Notes under the pieces: model-generated
The model's database searches: none
Told to the model about the DNA's origin: nothing
The model's input: only the letters and a program-made list of their open reading frames with translations
NCBI GenBank assembly: GCA_905250075.1
Contig: CAJNOP010000665.1
Span: 1-64,000 of the forward strand
Reading direction: 5' to 3'
DNA: 64,000 bases
Origin: Rotaria sp. Silwood1
Lineage: Eukaryota; Rotifera; Eurotatoria; Philodinida; Philodinidae
In this document: in pieces, positions 46,487 to 58,742 of the stretch
How the letters are laid out: every line of letters starts with the position of its first letter
Position numbering within the stretch: the first letter of the stretch is position 1
Position numbers and translations under genes: made by a program

Positions 46487-48539
46487 TATAGAGCACATTT
46501 GGACACATTAATAAGTAATTACTAAGAGAAAATATGAATATAGAAAAAAAAATCAATTGATGAATACGAATCAAATGATTGGAAAATAATATTTTCATTG
46601 CTACCATCATCAAATTGTTAAAATATAGACTTGTTCCTCTTTTGAACTGATGAAGAAAAATGAGAATCAAGAATTTTTCTTTTATTGATTCCTATGAATC
46701 AACACTCTGAGCAATAGCGTACACTGTTCACAAGTTGTAATTAAAATTAGTATTCTTTGATTTCTGCATCCTTCTGAATAGATTATCTGCTCTGATTGTA
46801 CACTAATTATTATATACTAGAAATCAGTGCGGTAGTTGAAAACAGTCTCGTTACCGCCTCATCTCGTCAAGGATGTAGTGTAAAAACAGATACCTTTCTA
46901 TGCATTTTTTCAATCTTATACAACAATTACTATTTTTTTCATTTTATAAAATCGAATAAAGTGCAGCATGCTCAAATATTTATTGACGAAAAAGAAAAAT
47001 TTATATCTGCAAGGATAGTTCAAAGTTTTTATTCAATAATATAAAGTTTTCAAATTCTGTTACAAAGTAGCATTTCCAGATTCAATACAAGATAACAGTC
47101 CTTTTTTTTCGAGATGCAAAACACCAATATATATGATTGCGTCTTGAATTGCTTCTAGTTTGTTTCCTTATTGTGGACTTCTTGCCATCTAGGTATATTG
47201 CTCTTCCTTTATGAACATTTTTTCCTTACCAAAAACTGATGAAAAGTAAACTAAGTGAATAAATTCGATTTTAAGGTTTTCAAACCAACTAGATTTGAGA
47301 TTAATGCGTCTAGTTTGTTAAAAATGTCCAACAAATATTTATAAAGAATGAGAAATGAGTTTGGATGACAAGTATATAAGATAAAGAAGTGGAGAATTGC
47401 TATAAATCTACATCTGAACCCCATCAACCCCCTCGTGTTATGTACCAAACTAGAGTGAATAGTTTAATAGTTCAACAATATGTTTTCGATGTGACAGATG
47501 ATTTCATGCTAACTATACGTTGTTGGTACGATGGTCGAAACGGTGTACCATTCTGAAATACCAAGTAGTTTGTTTCAGTATTATTCATATAGATTTATTG
47601 ATACCTTCTCAATGACACGTGGAATTGTAAACAAGAAATATTCTTGATTTTTAATCAGTTTATTATTTTATAAATATTTGTGCGATCAAATTGATGTCTT
47701 CACTGTTTATTTACTATAATAGTATGCCGATGCATATATGTTATGTATAAATGAGAAGACTATAACTTCTTTTTCTCCATTTATAATGCTTTAAGAAAGA
47801 TTTTTAGTACAGATGTGTATTAGATCGTAACAAAGTTTTGTATGATCCCAATAAAAGATTCAGTGCTAAAGTTCTTTCGTGTAGCAAATGATTTCTACTA
47901 ATATAGCTATTTTATTATCAAAATGTGTTGTGTGAGCCAACGATACATCCTTCTAGTCACTTTGCAAGTGTATTAATTGATACCTATATATGGAAAAATT
48001 GAAAACTCCAAATATACAAAAAAAAACAATAGTGTTGTTCCCAGAATCAATTTTCTTAGAGAAAAATTGAAGTTTTCTCTCTTTTTCTTCGAGATGCTTT
48101 AACCGATTGAGTTGACATTTTTCTCATAACAACTAGAACTAAAGCAAGATATATTCATATGCTATTATCTTGTAATAAAATACAACATATTGATGATTTA
48201 GTATCGTTATTTTGTTTGTTGTTTACTGTCAGAATGTATTGAAATTGCCTATTTTTCATGAATAACATCAGTAAAACGTATAAATAGTTTATTGTCTTCG
48301 ACTGAATCATGAGATCTTCTAAATAAAGTTTTATAACTTTCACGTTCTATTTTATTATGGAAAATTTTTATATCAGTAAATAGTATGAAAAATTTTGGCA
48401 ATAGTATCGAGCATGAAAACTATGTAGGCAAAAAGTAATGGGAATGCACTCGATTAAATTGATAGAATTGAATACTTTTCTTTTCTTCATATGAACTTTT
48501 ATTTATTTTTTTACAACAAAACATTGAATAATCAGAAAA
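46487..48539. other. Intergenic, nothing recognised
   Basis: AT-rich sequence between the gap and the minus-strand two-TM gene. Open frames are short (up to 82 codons) without motifs or splice support. The 3' flank of the two-TM gene lies at its right end. Confidence 0.4.
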
Positions 48540-49167
48540 CTAATCCGTTTCATCATGTTCTAGTAGTAGTTCGTCTTCGCACATCAAACTATCATCGTGG
48601 TCGTCAATAGAAGGCCATAGAAGACAAGAAATCAGGAAAGTGCATAGTATGAGACTTTCTACTATGATTGTTGAACCGATCACTAACGTAGCAAGGATAA
48701 ACCCATTGCGAACAGAAGTTATATCTGGTTTGTGTTTTAGTGGTCGTCGTCTAGTATCGGTCGGATCAATAAAGCATGAGTATGTACTATTTATCTATAG
48801 AGATGAAAAAAAACGGAGATTAAAATGAAACGAATGATATTGATATGTCTATATTCACCACATTTGGTTGAAGCAGTACAGGTACCGACCATTCTTCAAA
48901 TTGTTGCTTTATGCTGCTTCCATTTAAATTGACTTCGAAAGAAATGAGAAACGAACTATTGATAATGATTAATGAGGAACTTTCATCTTCTTGAGGACGT
49001 GAGATAACTTCGTCGATATGACAGATCGTTTTCATAGAGAACTTATTTATATCATTTGCATACTGATAATACTTCGAATACGTTGTCGTTATGCTGTCGA
49101 CGAAAATGAATAGAACCATACAGATATATGCTGCGCATACAACATAAGTAATTATTCGCCGTATCAT
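48540..49167 (-). CDS. Small two-TM protein with extracellular loop, unidentified
   Basis: Two minus-strand exons (49167-48859 and 48794-48540) join in phase 0 across a 64-bp intron with a GTGAAT donor and a TCTATAG acceptor, giving 187 residues. An N-terminal helix (about residues 5-27, ITYVVCAAYICMVLFIFVDS) is followed by a loop of roughly 95 residues with two Cys (TICHID and YSCFIDPTD) and NxS/T sites. A second helix follows (about 141-165, FILATLVIGSTIIVESLILC), then an acidic tail (DDHDDSLMCEDELLLEHDE). Both termini should be cytoplasmic. The layout and the CFxDP motif in the loop resemble beta subunits of BK-type potassium channels, but the similarity is weak, so I do not assign that function. 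The exon closure makes a real gene likely. Confidence 0.7.
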
Positions 49168-50282
49168 ATCTAATAGGTTATGTGTAGACTAAGTATGTTT
49201 GACGATGTTTTCTGTTTTTAAATGAAAATGAAAGGAAAAACGGATAGAAATCAAGCGAGACGTCCAATTCGTTCGTGTTCAACATATACATATTAGCCAT
49301 TTATTTTAGCAGAAACAAGAACGGCGTGAGAAGCTGAATATTTTTTGACCTTAGGCAGCTCGTAGCATATCTGTTGTCTTAGAAGTCATCATATAGAGCG
49401 AGGTCATTGTCTAAAAAATATCTCAAAATGGTTTTCTTATTGGTGCGACCAAAATCATCTAAAGAGGTCAACATGTATAACTTTATTCAACGAGGAAACA
49501 GTGGCTCGTCATTCTCGTCATATAATAGCATGGGATCAGTCACAGTTTCATTCATGCCAACAATCAATTAACAAATATTTATCATTTTATATTCCTGGTC
49601 AATATCTATTGCTTAAGTTTATGTAAACTACTTTTTTCATCAATAAATGATCATGATGTTTCTAGTTGTTTCATATTAATTGCTACTCTTGCGACTAATT
49701 TCAAGTGCAGCATATGCACTTATTCATTGTACTCCATTTTCTAGAGAAAAAACAAAGAGTTATAGGCAATTGAAAGTAACAGAACGGATGCTCCCCCTGC
49801 ATGATCTATAGAACACGAAATACCATCGATTTATGAAAACAGTTAAGTGGTGTATATTGAAATATATCTCTGGATTTTATGAAAAAAAGACTGTGTAGTT
49901 CTTTTATGGCTACAGTCAGTGTTGAAAATCTTTCTTATCAAACAATGCCCTGAATAAAACATACTCAACAATTTGAAACAATTAACTAGATCAATTCTCA
50001 AAAACATGAGTCTAACTTCATTAGAATTAGAATTTAATTTAAAAGTTCATGACAATCGTCGATGATGTTTTAAAAAACAGAAAATAATATACGATTAATG
50101 AAATGATTAACATATCTTTCTAAGAAATTCGAGATTCATTATTCTAACAATATATAACCATTGAAAGGAATCCTTATGAATTCATATTTTTATTCGTGAT
50201 TGTGTGGAAAAAAATAGACTGACATATGTAAAAAAAACAAACAGTACTAAAAAAGTTTCTGAAATTCTTGTTTTCGATAGAT

Positions 50283-50338
50283 GTTGGCTGTGGCTGTGGG
50301 TCTGAGTGCGGTTACCTTCCCCTAATCCGCACTCACAC
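50283..50338. repeat. Telomere-like two-sided motif
   Basis: G-rich arm GGCTGTGGCTGTGGGTCTG, a short spacer with TTACCTTCCCC, then C-rich arm CCGCACTCACAC. Same organisation as the longer blocks. Confidence 0.5.
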
Positions 50339-50467
50339 AAAATAGTTGTTTATTTTTTACTACTTTGACAGTATTTCTGATGATTCAAAAGCAATGTGTT
50401 ACGAACAAAATGCTGTACTCTTTCCAAATGTGGGCTTATGGAATTTTTTTTCAAATTTCTAATAAAA

Positions 50468-50519
50468 GGGTGTGTATGTAGGGTATGAATGTGAAGAAGA
50501 CTCGCACGCAAAACCCCTA
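50468..50519. repeat. Telomere-like two-sided motif
   Basis: G-rich arm GGGTGTGTATGTAGGGTATG, then GAAGAAGACTC (complement type of the TCTTCTT spacer), then C-rich CGCACGCAAAACCCC. Confidence 0.45.
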
Positions 50520-50794
50520 CAATCAAATGAATTTCAACATCTTCGCATTTGTATCGAGATTAAGCAAGCATGCTCGGTTTAGTTCATACCCGTATGCATC
50601 GCCTAAAATCACATGTGAGACTAAATAATTGATAGAGATTGAAATTAAATAAGATGCAACAATAATCATTTGTAGAGTAGTCATATAGTAGATCAAAAGA
50701 ATAAAATTTATATTAAAAAACATAATTCAATATTGATAAGAATCAATGTTAAAAGTTTTGGATATTTTATTATTGCACTTCATTTACTTGAGAG

Positions 50795-50868
50795 TAGGCA
50801 GGATGTAGGTGAAAATTCTAGTATCTTCTTCTTTCTCACCATCACTCATTCACAGACTCACCTACGCT
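50795..50868. repeat. Telomere-like two-sided motif
   Basis: G-rich arm GGCAGGATGTAGGTG, spacer with TATCTTCTTCTTTCTC, then C-rich arm CACAGACTCACCTAC. It lies about 320 bp upstream of the PAN gene start. Confidence 0.45.
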
Positions 50869-51188
50869 ATTTGAATTATAAGTTATGATCGAAATACAAT
50901 TTTTTTTCTGCCGTAGCTATAGAATAGTGCTGTTCAAACTATGATTTATAATTGAAATTTTTTTTTTCTGTCGCAGTTATAAGACAGCCCTGTTCGAATT
51001 ATAATTTATATTCGAAATTAATTTTTTTCTTTTGCTATAGGCAAATGCTGACTTGATTTTTTTTTATAAATTTTCGAAGTCATTTTATGCAGTTTCACCT
51101 ACACTTATATTCGAATTGGAATAAGACAACTCATGACTTTTTTTAACTAATTCTTTCATCACAAATAATAAAAATCACTTGTGTTAGA

Positions 51189-54022
51189 ATGCCCTCTCAA
51201 CATTTCCAAATGAGTGAATGGTCGACAATAAAAACTTCTGCATCTCATCGTCAAGATTCTTTGAAAAGACCAAACGCGAACAACATCGTTTCAAATAACA
51301 CTTGCATTAACATTGTTAATCAACATCATTCCAATGGTCAAAACAACGGAAGGTAAGAAGAAAATAACAATCGATTGAGTTTCAATAAACATCACATTCC
51401 TATGCTTTTAGATGGATATTATGCAGCAAACTATCAGGATACTGTCCATCATTATCACCATTTTTTTATGGTCTATTATTGGGTGTACTCACAGTTTGTT
51501 TAATATTTTCTGTTGTAATTTCACTTTGGTTAACATCATCTAAGGACTCATCGACAACAGTCGGTAAATACACGAATTTTTCTCTAAACATTTCTATGAA
51601 TTTTATTTACTTATCGTATATTCGATATTTAATTAAGGCGAAGGCTATGAGAGCATAGCAGATGTCACAGATATTCAGTCTTATTGATAGTGAAATTCCC
51701 TTTTTCACCTTTAAATCCATCGTGAGTACTAGAAGAGTACACTTAAGGTTTTTCGATGTTTTCAAGGGGCATATTCTTTTTTCTGATCAAAGAATTTTAA
51801 AATAGTTATTGAAGTATCTTAGTGAAACGAGAAATCTGCATCGGATAAATTGAAATTGCAATTCAAATATTTAAAGCTTCTCTTTCACAGGAAAAGAAAC
51901 GAAACCTTGTAATTTTCTATTTCGTTATTTTCTGCTGCAGCAGGCATACAGACTGTATTTCAATTTTGTTTAATTAGAGCCTATAAAGAAAGCGTCAAAG
52001 CTCTTCAACAAAATGTGATGTCTACTCTTCTTTACATTCAATTTAAAAATTCTCACTCTCCAGAGTCATCTAGATGATGCGAAGAGGAATTTAAAAAAAA
52101 ATTCGGATCTTTTCTAACAATAATGCATGGAAACCATTTTATTTTGTGAATTCTTGAACAGTATGATACTTTACGACTAGATATACAAATCTATGTCATG
52201 TTGAAATAACTACTAAAGTATACATACCACAAATAATGCATAAAAAGTATCTCTCAGATTATCAGTTTCTCTTAGAGAGAAGAATAAGTCCTCACGATTT
52301 ATCAACAGAGAAATATAAAAACTACCATATATTTCTACAATATGAATGAAAGATAACGTTCTCTTTATAATAATCTTTGTGTCTATTGTATTATTTCCCT
52401 ATCTAAGGCTTCTATAAAGTAGTTGCCAGAGTAATATGCATCGAATTCAAACTTTAATATTATTCGTACTTTATTTTAGAAACTCTAATCTCTCTGAAAA
52501 GGAAAAATTATGTTAGAACTTAGTTTTTTTCGAATTTACTTAGTTAACAAAAATAGATAAAAACTTTTATTATTAAAACTTCGAATAAATTTATCTTGAG
52601 TTCAGTTATTATTATTATTGTTATAGTGGCCACTGCAATAGCTAATAAGGTGGAAATCGTCTTCTTTACTAAAAAAACCTAGATTAACATTGCAAACTTA
52701 TATTACTGTAGAAAACCTATTGACATTTTCGGAAGTCTAACAGTATTTTAAAAAACTGATATTATAGTAAACATTGATTTAGAATTCGAAGCAGTTTTCG
52801 AAGCAATTTATCCGAAACGCAAAGAGTTTCCGAACTTCCCGAATTTTGAACAAGTGTACCGGGAAATCTTAATTGGTATCTGAATAGTTTTCAAAACCTT
52901 TGAAGGTATCCAAGTTTCAATAAGCCCTAAAGCTATTGCCATAAAAAGTCGTAGAACAAAGTTTGATCATAAGTTTTCGAGATCGAAGAATTCAAATCTG
53001 TAAGTAGTTTGCCATGAAAAAAATCAACGTGAAGATTTTCAGAAACAGTTTTTTAAATCAGATTCATGGGCCCTAAAACGTTTTGGTCAAACTTGATAAA
53101 AAATCATTATTTTCGTAAAAAAGGCTTTGCCTGACGAGAAAATTGAATTCAAAATTTTAAGAAATCACTTATAGTATTTGTCCAAAAAGTGACTTCAATT
53201 GTCTACCAATAGACAATTACTGTTCAGCAATTCACACAAAAAGTACTTTAAAGATATAATTGCCGAATTTTGCTTGGGACCAATGTACAAGGCAGTCTCC
53301 TGCATACATATTTGGCTACAACTTGGGACTAGTGGTTCTTGTGCCTGTTTTTGAATTCTGAGATGCGACATAGAATAAGGTTGCCAATCCAATTCCGGCA
53401 ACGAAGTAAGATTCCAAACTAAAATATACTATGCCAGTGTAAGTAATGAAAACTACTTTTTTTCTTACAAGTATTCTTATGATCACTCGAATAGTTTCAC
53501 TCATTACTACTTTATGTAATGGAGCCTAAAGCTCTTGATAGAAATATTCTTTTGGATCACAAATTTCATAGCAGCAGTTATAAGGTTTCCGAGATTTCGA
53601 AAATCCCTGTTTAGAAACCCTTAAAGAGTATTCGATTTTGTTACTACCTGAAATCTTTCAATAGTTTTCAAGAATACCCTTTTTTTTAGAAATTACTACA
53701 TCTACTATACCAGCTATTACAAGTAAGATCATCTTCTTTTCTTTATTTTTAAAATCATTTTTATTTTTTAATAGCGACACAAAACCCTTATGCATGTGGT
53801 AACATGACTTATCGTGTTGGATACGATATATATGGTGGTGATATTACTTCGAATACCGTTGCTAACTACACTCTTTGCTGTTCATGGTGTCAATCTTACA
53901 GTGGTTGTGTTGCGTATACATGGGTGCTGCCGCCATCAGGAGGGACTTCTTCAACTTGTTACTTGAAAAGTACTGTCTCTGCCCCTAGTGTCAATTCCGG
54001 TGTTGCCAGTGCATATTATTAA
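51189..54022 (+). CDS. Type II membrane protein with extracellular PAN/Apple-like domain
   Basis: Four exons (51189-51352, 51412-51563, 53690-53722, 53775-54022) join in phase to give 198 residues. Residues 1-71 are a polar cytoplasmic tail rich in Asn, His and Ser; 72-95 (FFYGLLLGVLTVCLIFSVVI and on) form the single TM helix. A short Ser/Thr stalk follows (SSKDSSTTVG and EITTSTIPAITTT). Residues 120-198 carry six Cys in a pattern fitting a PAN/Apple-like module (YACGNMTYRVGYDI, CCSWCQSYSGCVAYTW, STCYLKS). PAN modules bind proteins or sugars at cell surfaces or in matrix; the ligand is unknown. Intron 2 is long (2126 bp); the others are 52-59 bp. Exon 3 is only 33 nt. The overall plan mirrors the NHL membrane protein at 20887-26389. 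Confidence 0.82.
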
Positions 54023-54077
54023 TTCATTCTTCACTCATCTTAAATGATATAAGAAAAAAAACACTTCATACTTCCTA

Positions 54078-54141
54078 GGGTGTGGGTGTGAGTGAGTAAA
54101 AAGATTATCGCACTCTCATCCGTGCCTGACACCCACACACT
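54078..54141. repeat. Telomere-like two-sided motif just after the PAN gene
   Basis: G-rich arm GGGTGTGGGTGTGAGTGAG begins 56 bp after the stop codon; the C-rich arm is GACACCCACACAC after a spacer of about 35 bp. It would lie in the 3' UTR if the transcript extends this far. Confidence 0.55.
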
Positions 54142-55797
54142 TTACAAAAATGACTGAAAAGCAATGGAATACTACCAATACGAGTGGCCACCATCAACAC
54201 AGTTTCAAAATGAGATTCGATTTAAAAGTGTATTTATATCCTATTTTCAAAATTGAATTTGTAAAAATGAGTTGCAAAAGCAGAAGAAAAAAATGACCAA
54301 AGATTAAGAATAAGGCATATTTTTTCAAAAAACGGCTTCTTATCGGTTTCTGGCTTTTTCCAACGTGAAAACACTATTTACAAAAATTACAAACCAGTTT
54401 TTCTTACTTGGCAGCTCGAGATCTATCGAAGCATGTTTAACAAAAGGAAAAACCTTACTTGTATTTCGCTCTGCGTGCTCCTTAAAAACTCTGCGTATAC
54501 TTGCAATATGTTCTTGTTATCCTCAAATTTTGCTTAGGAACACGCAGATTCTTTTATAAATATTCAATTCTTGTCTGTAAATGCAGAGCAATCATACATA
54601 CGCAGACATGCGTGTTACAGCTGCATGCATGCTAACATAAGTTTGAAAGTAAATTTTATGTAGTTTGTGTACGCACACGCGCTTTACCGTCTTTACCATA
54701 TATACATTTATGTGTGAACATTTCACTGTTTGAACAAGTATTTTGAGTGTGATGCAATGCTGGTGGTTATAACAGTTATCTTCATTTTGTTAGTTTATTA
54801 GAGATAACGGTTCTATTATATTATGGTGGTTTGACAAGATAAGGAAAACGAAAAAGAAGATAGAATAGTTGTTGCTGTTATAAACATAAGCTAGTTTTTC
54901 ATTATAATCATGCCCATTATGCAAAAACAAAGTTTGTTCGTTTCGAAAAAAAAAACTCCAAAAGACCATTGTGACATGCATAAGTTTTCTTACGAACTGA
55001 GAATTTAAGATTTTTTCAATAACAACAGGTTGAATAAGAAATAAAACTTTTTCACTTTTATCATGAACGATCATTAAAACACGTTACGTGTCTAATTATC
55101 CATCTTGGATTTGAAGTGTAGGTGTGGATGGGTGGTCGCTATGGGTGTGACGCTTGTCTTGTATTTACACACACTCACGTCCTCTTGTAATATTACTGTA
55201 GATAGTAGCTAACGATGGATAATCAGATGAGAGAAAGATTTTTATCCGGCTTCAAGTATTTTTGGCAAAAAAACGAAAATGTAATAGTGTATTCTTTTAA
55301 ATGAACCAATACTTTAGCCATATTGGTGTAAACAATGATAACATAAATGCAGTCTGCTGAGAGAAAAAAAATTTCGATTATCTGTATTAATTCCGTGCTT
55401 TGCATTGTATTATAAGCTGGTCTATATCTTGGTTAAAGTCAATAACAATGACTGACTTTCTATTCTCAAACTGGCAAAAGGTGTGAACCTTGTACTGGCA
55501 CGTGACGAACAATGATAATAGTGAAGTGACATTCTTATCAAGTAACACTCTTCTTCTCCGTTCGCTACTCTGACATTCGAACGTTCGACAGTACTATGTA
55601 GGTCGATGATCCCATGCGTGAGTGGAAAATGTTAATTGAGGATGAGAAAGTACACCATCGATCAGATCAATTCTATTCTTTTTATCTGTGGATCGATTTC
55701 ACATTTCGCTTAGTCAACATTCTTCAGCTATATCAGGATGATCCCTTTATCTTCATGTTGAACTTGAATAATCTTATTCAGATAAGCACAATAAATC
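54142..55797. other. Intergenic region between PAN and acyl-CoA synthetase genes
   Basis: No gene recognised. Open frames (54365-54559 plus, 55074-54790 minus) show no motif. A telomere-like motif at 55116-55186 is annotated separately. The last 200 bp probably contain the acyl-CoA synthetase promoter, but no clear element was seen. Confidence 0.4.
55116..55186. repeat. Telomere-like two-sided motif
   Basis: G-rich arm GTGTAGGTGTGGATGGGTGG continuing to GGGTGTGACG, spacer with CTTGTCTTG, then C-rich arm ACACACACTCACGTCC. Confidence 0.5.
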
Positions 55798-58252
55798 ATG
55801 CTGCAATTGATTCTCAAATCGCGAATAAGATTTCCGCGATTATCTGTACAACCGATTCGTGTCAGTTTTAAGAACGCTCACGCTTCTAAAACACGCATTC
55901 AACGATTGTATGATGATGGAATCGATTTGAAACAACAATCCGTTGAAATCAACGCACTCGAACGTATTCGTCGATGTACATTCTACAAAGATGTGGATAT
56001 TTGGACATTTTACAAGACACTTTGTCCAAATGTTCGAACACTCGGCGATGTTTTAGAAGAAGGTTGTGTTGCTTCAAAAGATGGTCCATGTCTTGGTCAT
56101 CTTCAATCATCAGGCAGTGTTAAGTCAGTGGAATGGTTGTCTTATTCGATGGTAATCGAACGAAGTTGCTACATTGGTTCACATCTGTGGTCTACGGTCA
56201 AACTCACTCCGATGCAGTCAAAAGTGGCCATCATTTCATCCAATCGAGCTGAATATCTATTGGTCGAGCATGGCTGTTATATGTATGGATTTATCGTTGT
56301 TGGTCTCTATACAAGCTATGACACCGCGACCATTTTGAACGTACTTCAACGGACTCAAACGGAAGTACTTGTTGTCGATAGTTTAGAACGGATTCAATCG
56401 TTTGAAAAGGAGTTGTTGAACAATGATCAAATCAAAGAGATTCTTATCATGGACGAGATCAGTTGTGACAACAATAGCAAAATTCGAAGTATTCCATCGA
56501 TTTTAAAGACAATGAAAGCTAATGATCTATGTCCACGACCAACAATTGATCCACATAGTATTGCGACATTCATTATGACTAGTGGAACAACAGGTAAGAC
56601 AAAGAAAGATGGCTAATGTAGAACTTCGTCTTCTACAATATTTTGCCTACATTTTGATTGATGCGTGAAATCAACAATTTTCATTAATTGTCCTGCGCTT
56701 GCTGCAAAACTTATTTCGAGTATCATAACTCGATGACGGTTTGATGAGATAGAACACACTCAAAAGTGATTGAATTTGTAGATAAACACTGTTTTTATAA
56801 TGAGACACCCATTGAAAAACAACAACGATGATTTGGTTTCTAGCAGCAAGGGACTTTATTGACTAAATCAGCAAAATGTTTCTGCATGTTTCTAAAATTC
56901 TAAAAGTACTAACATTGAAAACATATTTTGGTCAAAAGAGACGAACAATGATTTTTTGTTTTAGGCGACCCAAAAATTGCGATGGTGTCGCATGATAATC
57001 TTTTGGCGACAGCTAAAGGAAATATAATGCGTCTTGAACAAGCAAATATCAAGCAGCCACTTACTCTTCGACATTGTTCATTTTTACCCATGACTCATAT
57101 CTACGAACGATTTATACTGTTGGGAGCTTTTCTACGTGGCACTCAAGTTGTCTTTTGTCCAGCACCTGAACAACTCGTCAACTACTTTGCAATTGTAAAA
57201 CCAACTCAAGTTTCTGTTGTACCCCGAGTTCTCAACAAAGTCTACGATATGGTCATGGCTGAAGTTAACAAGAGTAAAGTCAAACGGTTTCTTGTTCAAC
57301 AAGCATTGGATAGTGAAGAATCGTGGTTTCTATCACGCTTGGTCTTTCGTCGAGTCAAAAAACTCTTTGGTGGAGAAGTTCAGGCAATGATCACTGCAGC
57401 ATCGCCCATTACATCAGACGTCATGCATTTCTTTCGAATAGCACTCGACATTCCAATTATGGAAGGCTATGGACAAACTGAATCAGCAGGTGCTGGAACA
57501 AGCACTCATCCTGTTGATATCTCATATGGCACTGTTGGTTCGCCTTTACCTACTGTCGAGATTAAACTTATTGATGTTCCAGGCACCAATTATCGAAGTG
57601 AAATCAATCAAGGAGAAGTATGTATTCGAGGACCAAATATTTTCAAAGGTAAACCGCGCTTAACAATCGCTGTTATTATACTTGATTCTTTTCCATAGGC
57701 TACTACAGTGATGAAACAAAGACACGTGAGATAATTGACAAAGACGGTTGGTTACACACAGGCGATGTTGGAGAATGGACAAACAATGGAGCATTGCGTA
57801 TTATTGATCGTACAAAACATATTTTTAAATTAAGCAATGGGAAGTACATTGCACCAGAACGTCTCGAAGATGTTTATATTCGATCTCGATGGGTAGCACA
57901 AATCTTTGTCGATGGAGTTTCAAGTCAATCAACTGTTGTAGCTGTTGTTATTCCAGACGAAGAATATGTTAGAAATAATTTTGAATCGACAGGAACATTT
58001 GTCGATGTATGCAACAAGAACAAACTCAAACAAATCATCTTGACCGATTTGATTCGATTAGCCAAAGAGTATCAACTCAAACCTTATGAAACGGTTAGCA
58101 ATATTCATATTCATCACGAATTATTTTCACAAGCGAACGAATTGCTTACTGTGACACTTAAAACACGACGAGCAAATGCAAGAAAAAAATTTCAAACGAT
58201 TATCAACTCACTATATCATGAGGATCAAATGGCGACTAACAATCCAATGTAG
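55798..58252 (+). CDS. Long-chain acyl-CoA synthetase (ANL superfamily)
   Basis: Three exons (55798-56593, 56965-57648, 57699-58252) join in phase to give 677 residues, normal for long-chain enzymes. The enzyme activates fatty acids with ATP and CoA via an acyl-adenylate. Motifs in order: the AMP-binding P-loop TSGTTGDPK (261-269, split by intron 1), FLPMTHIYER, GYGQTESAGAG, DGWLHTGDVGEW, IIDRTKHIFKLSNGKYIAPERLE with the family's lysines. The residue after PK is Ile rather than the usual Gly. The N-terminus (MLQLILKSRIRFPRLSVQPI) is basic, without acidic residues and not strongly hydrophobic, so it could be a mitochondrial presequence; many animal relatives have an N-terminal TM instead. A TM-like segment exists downstream in another frame (58176-58370). 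AATAAA lies at 58390. Confidence 0.92.
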
Positions 58253-58370
58253 AAGTTCAATTCTGTACTTATGTCTTGCAATTGTCATTATACTTTCCTC
58301 TTTGATTCTAATGTCTTATAGTTTCAAAAAAGTTATTGTTCTTCATCATGCAGATCCAATCAGACTATGA
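58176..58370 (+). other. Alternative-frame open reading with TM helix overlapping the synthetase 3' end
   Basis: In another frame from the synthetase, starting inside its last 26 codons and running 118 bp past its stop, is a 64-codon frame containing a strongly hydrophobic stretch (SSILYLCLAIVIILSSLILM) and a basic tail. It could be chance in AT-rich DNA, or a C-terminal tail anchor reached by an unseen alternative splice or a sequencing indel. I have no evidence it is expressed. Confidence 0.2.
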
Positions 58371-58414
58371 TTAGATTTAATTTACCGTTAATAAACAGAG
58401 CACACTCATTTTTT

Positions 58415-58487
58415 GAGGATGGGATGAGTCGAGCTGGATGGGTGTAGATGTAAATCTTCTCTTCTACGTAGCATACATCGACACCCC
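58415..58487. repeat. Telomere-like two-sided motif after the acyl-CoA synthetase gene
   Basis: G-rich arm GAGGATGGGATGAGTCGAGC continuing to GGGTGTAGATG, spacer AAATCTTCTCTTCTACG, then the C-rich arm CATCGACACCCC. It begins 163 bp after the stop and about 20 bp after an AATAAA signal. Confidence 0.5.
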
Positions 58488-58639
58488 ATTATCATCGTAT
58501 TCCGATGCAACATGATTGATCAGTAAATAATTATTCGTCGCTTAGCGGATTCCTAACGTATACCCTGCCTTTGCTCATTTTCTCAGAGTGATGAAACATA
58601 TTGTTTGGACAGCAGAAGTCATTTACAACCACCAATGGA

Positions 58640-58742
58640 GTGTGGAATGTGGCTGTGGGTATGAGCATGGATGGTGTGGGCGTAGGTTTCTCAATAGGTG
58701 TGTGACACTCAGATGAAAAGAAGACTCATAATCACACCCATT
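58640..58742. repeat. Telomere-like two-sided motif
   Basis: G-rich arm GAGTGTGGAATGTGGCTGTG continuing to GGTGTGGGCGTAGG, then AAAAGAAGACTC and the C-rich ATAATCACACCC. The G-rich part is longer than the C-rich part. Confidence 0.5.

Larger units (their letters stand above)
49168..51188. other. Intergenic region with three telomere-like motifs
   Basis: Apart from the three motifs annotated separately (50283, 50468, 50795) I see no gene. Minus frame 50723-50523 (66 codons) and plus frame near 49471 read somewhat protein-like but lack motifs or splice support. Confidence 0.4.

Noticed and set aside
46353..46670. Minus-strand frame running through the gap
   Set aside because: A third of it is unknown bases; the rest has no motif.
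52627..52649. Possible small exon (VATAIANK) in intron 2 of the PAN gene
   Set aside because: Its splice sites look acceptable, but including it breaks the phase needed by exon 3.
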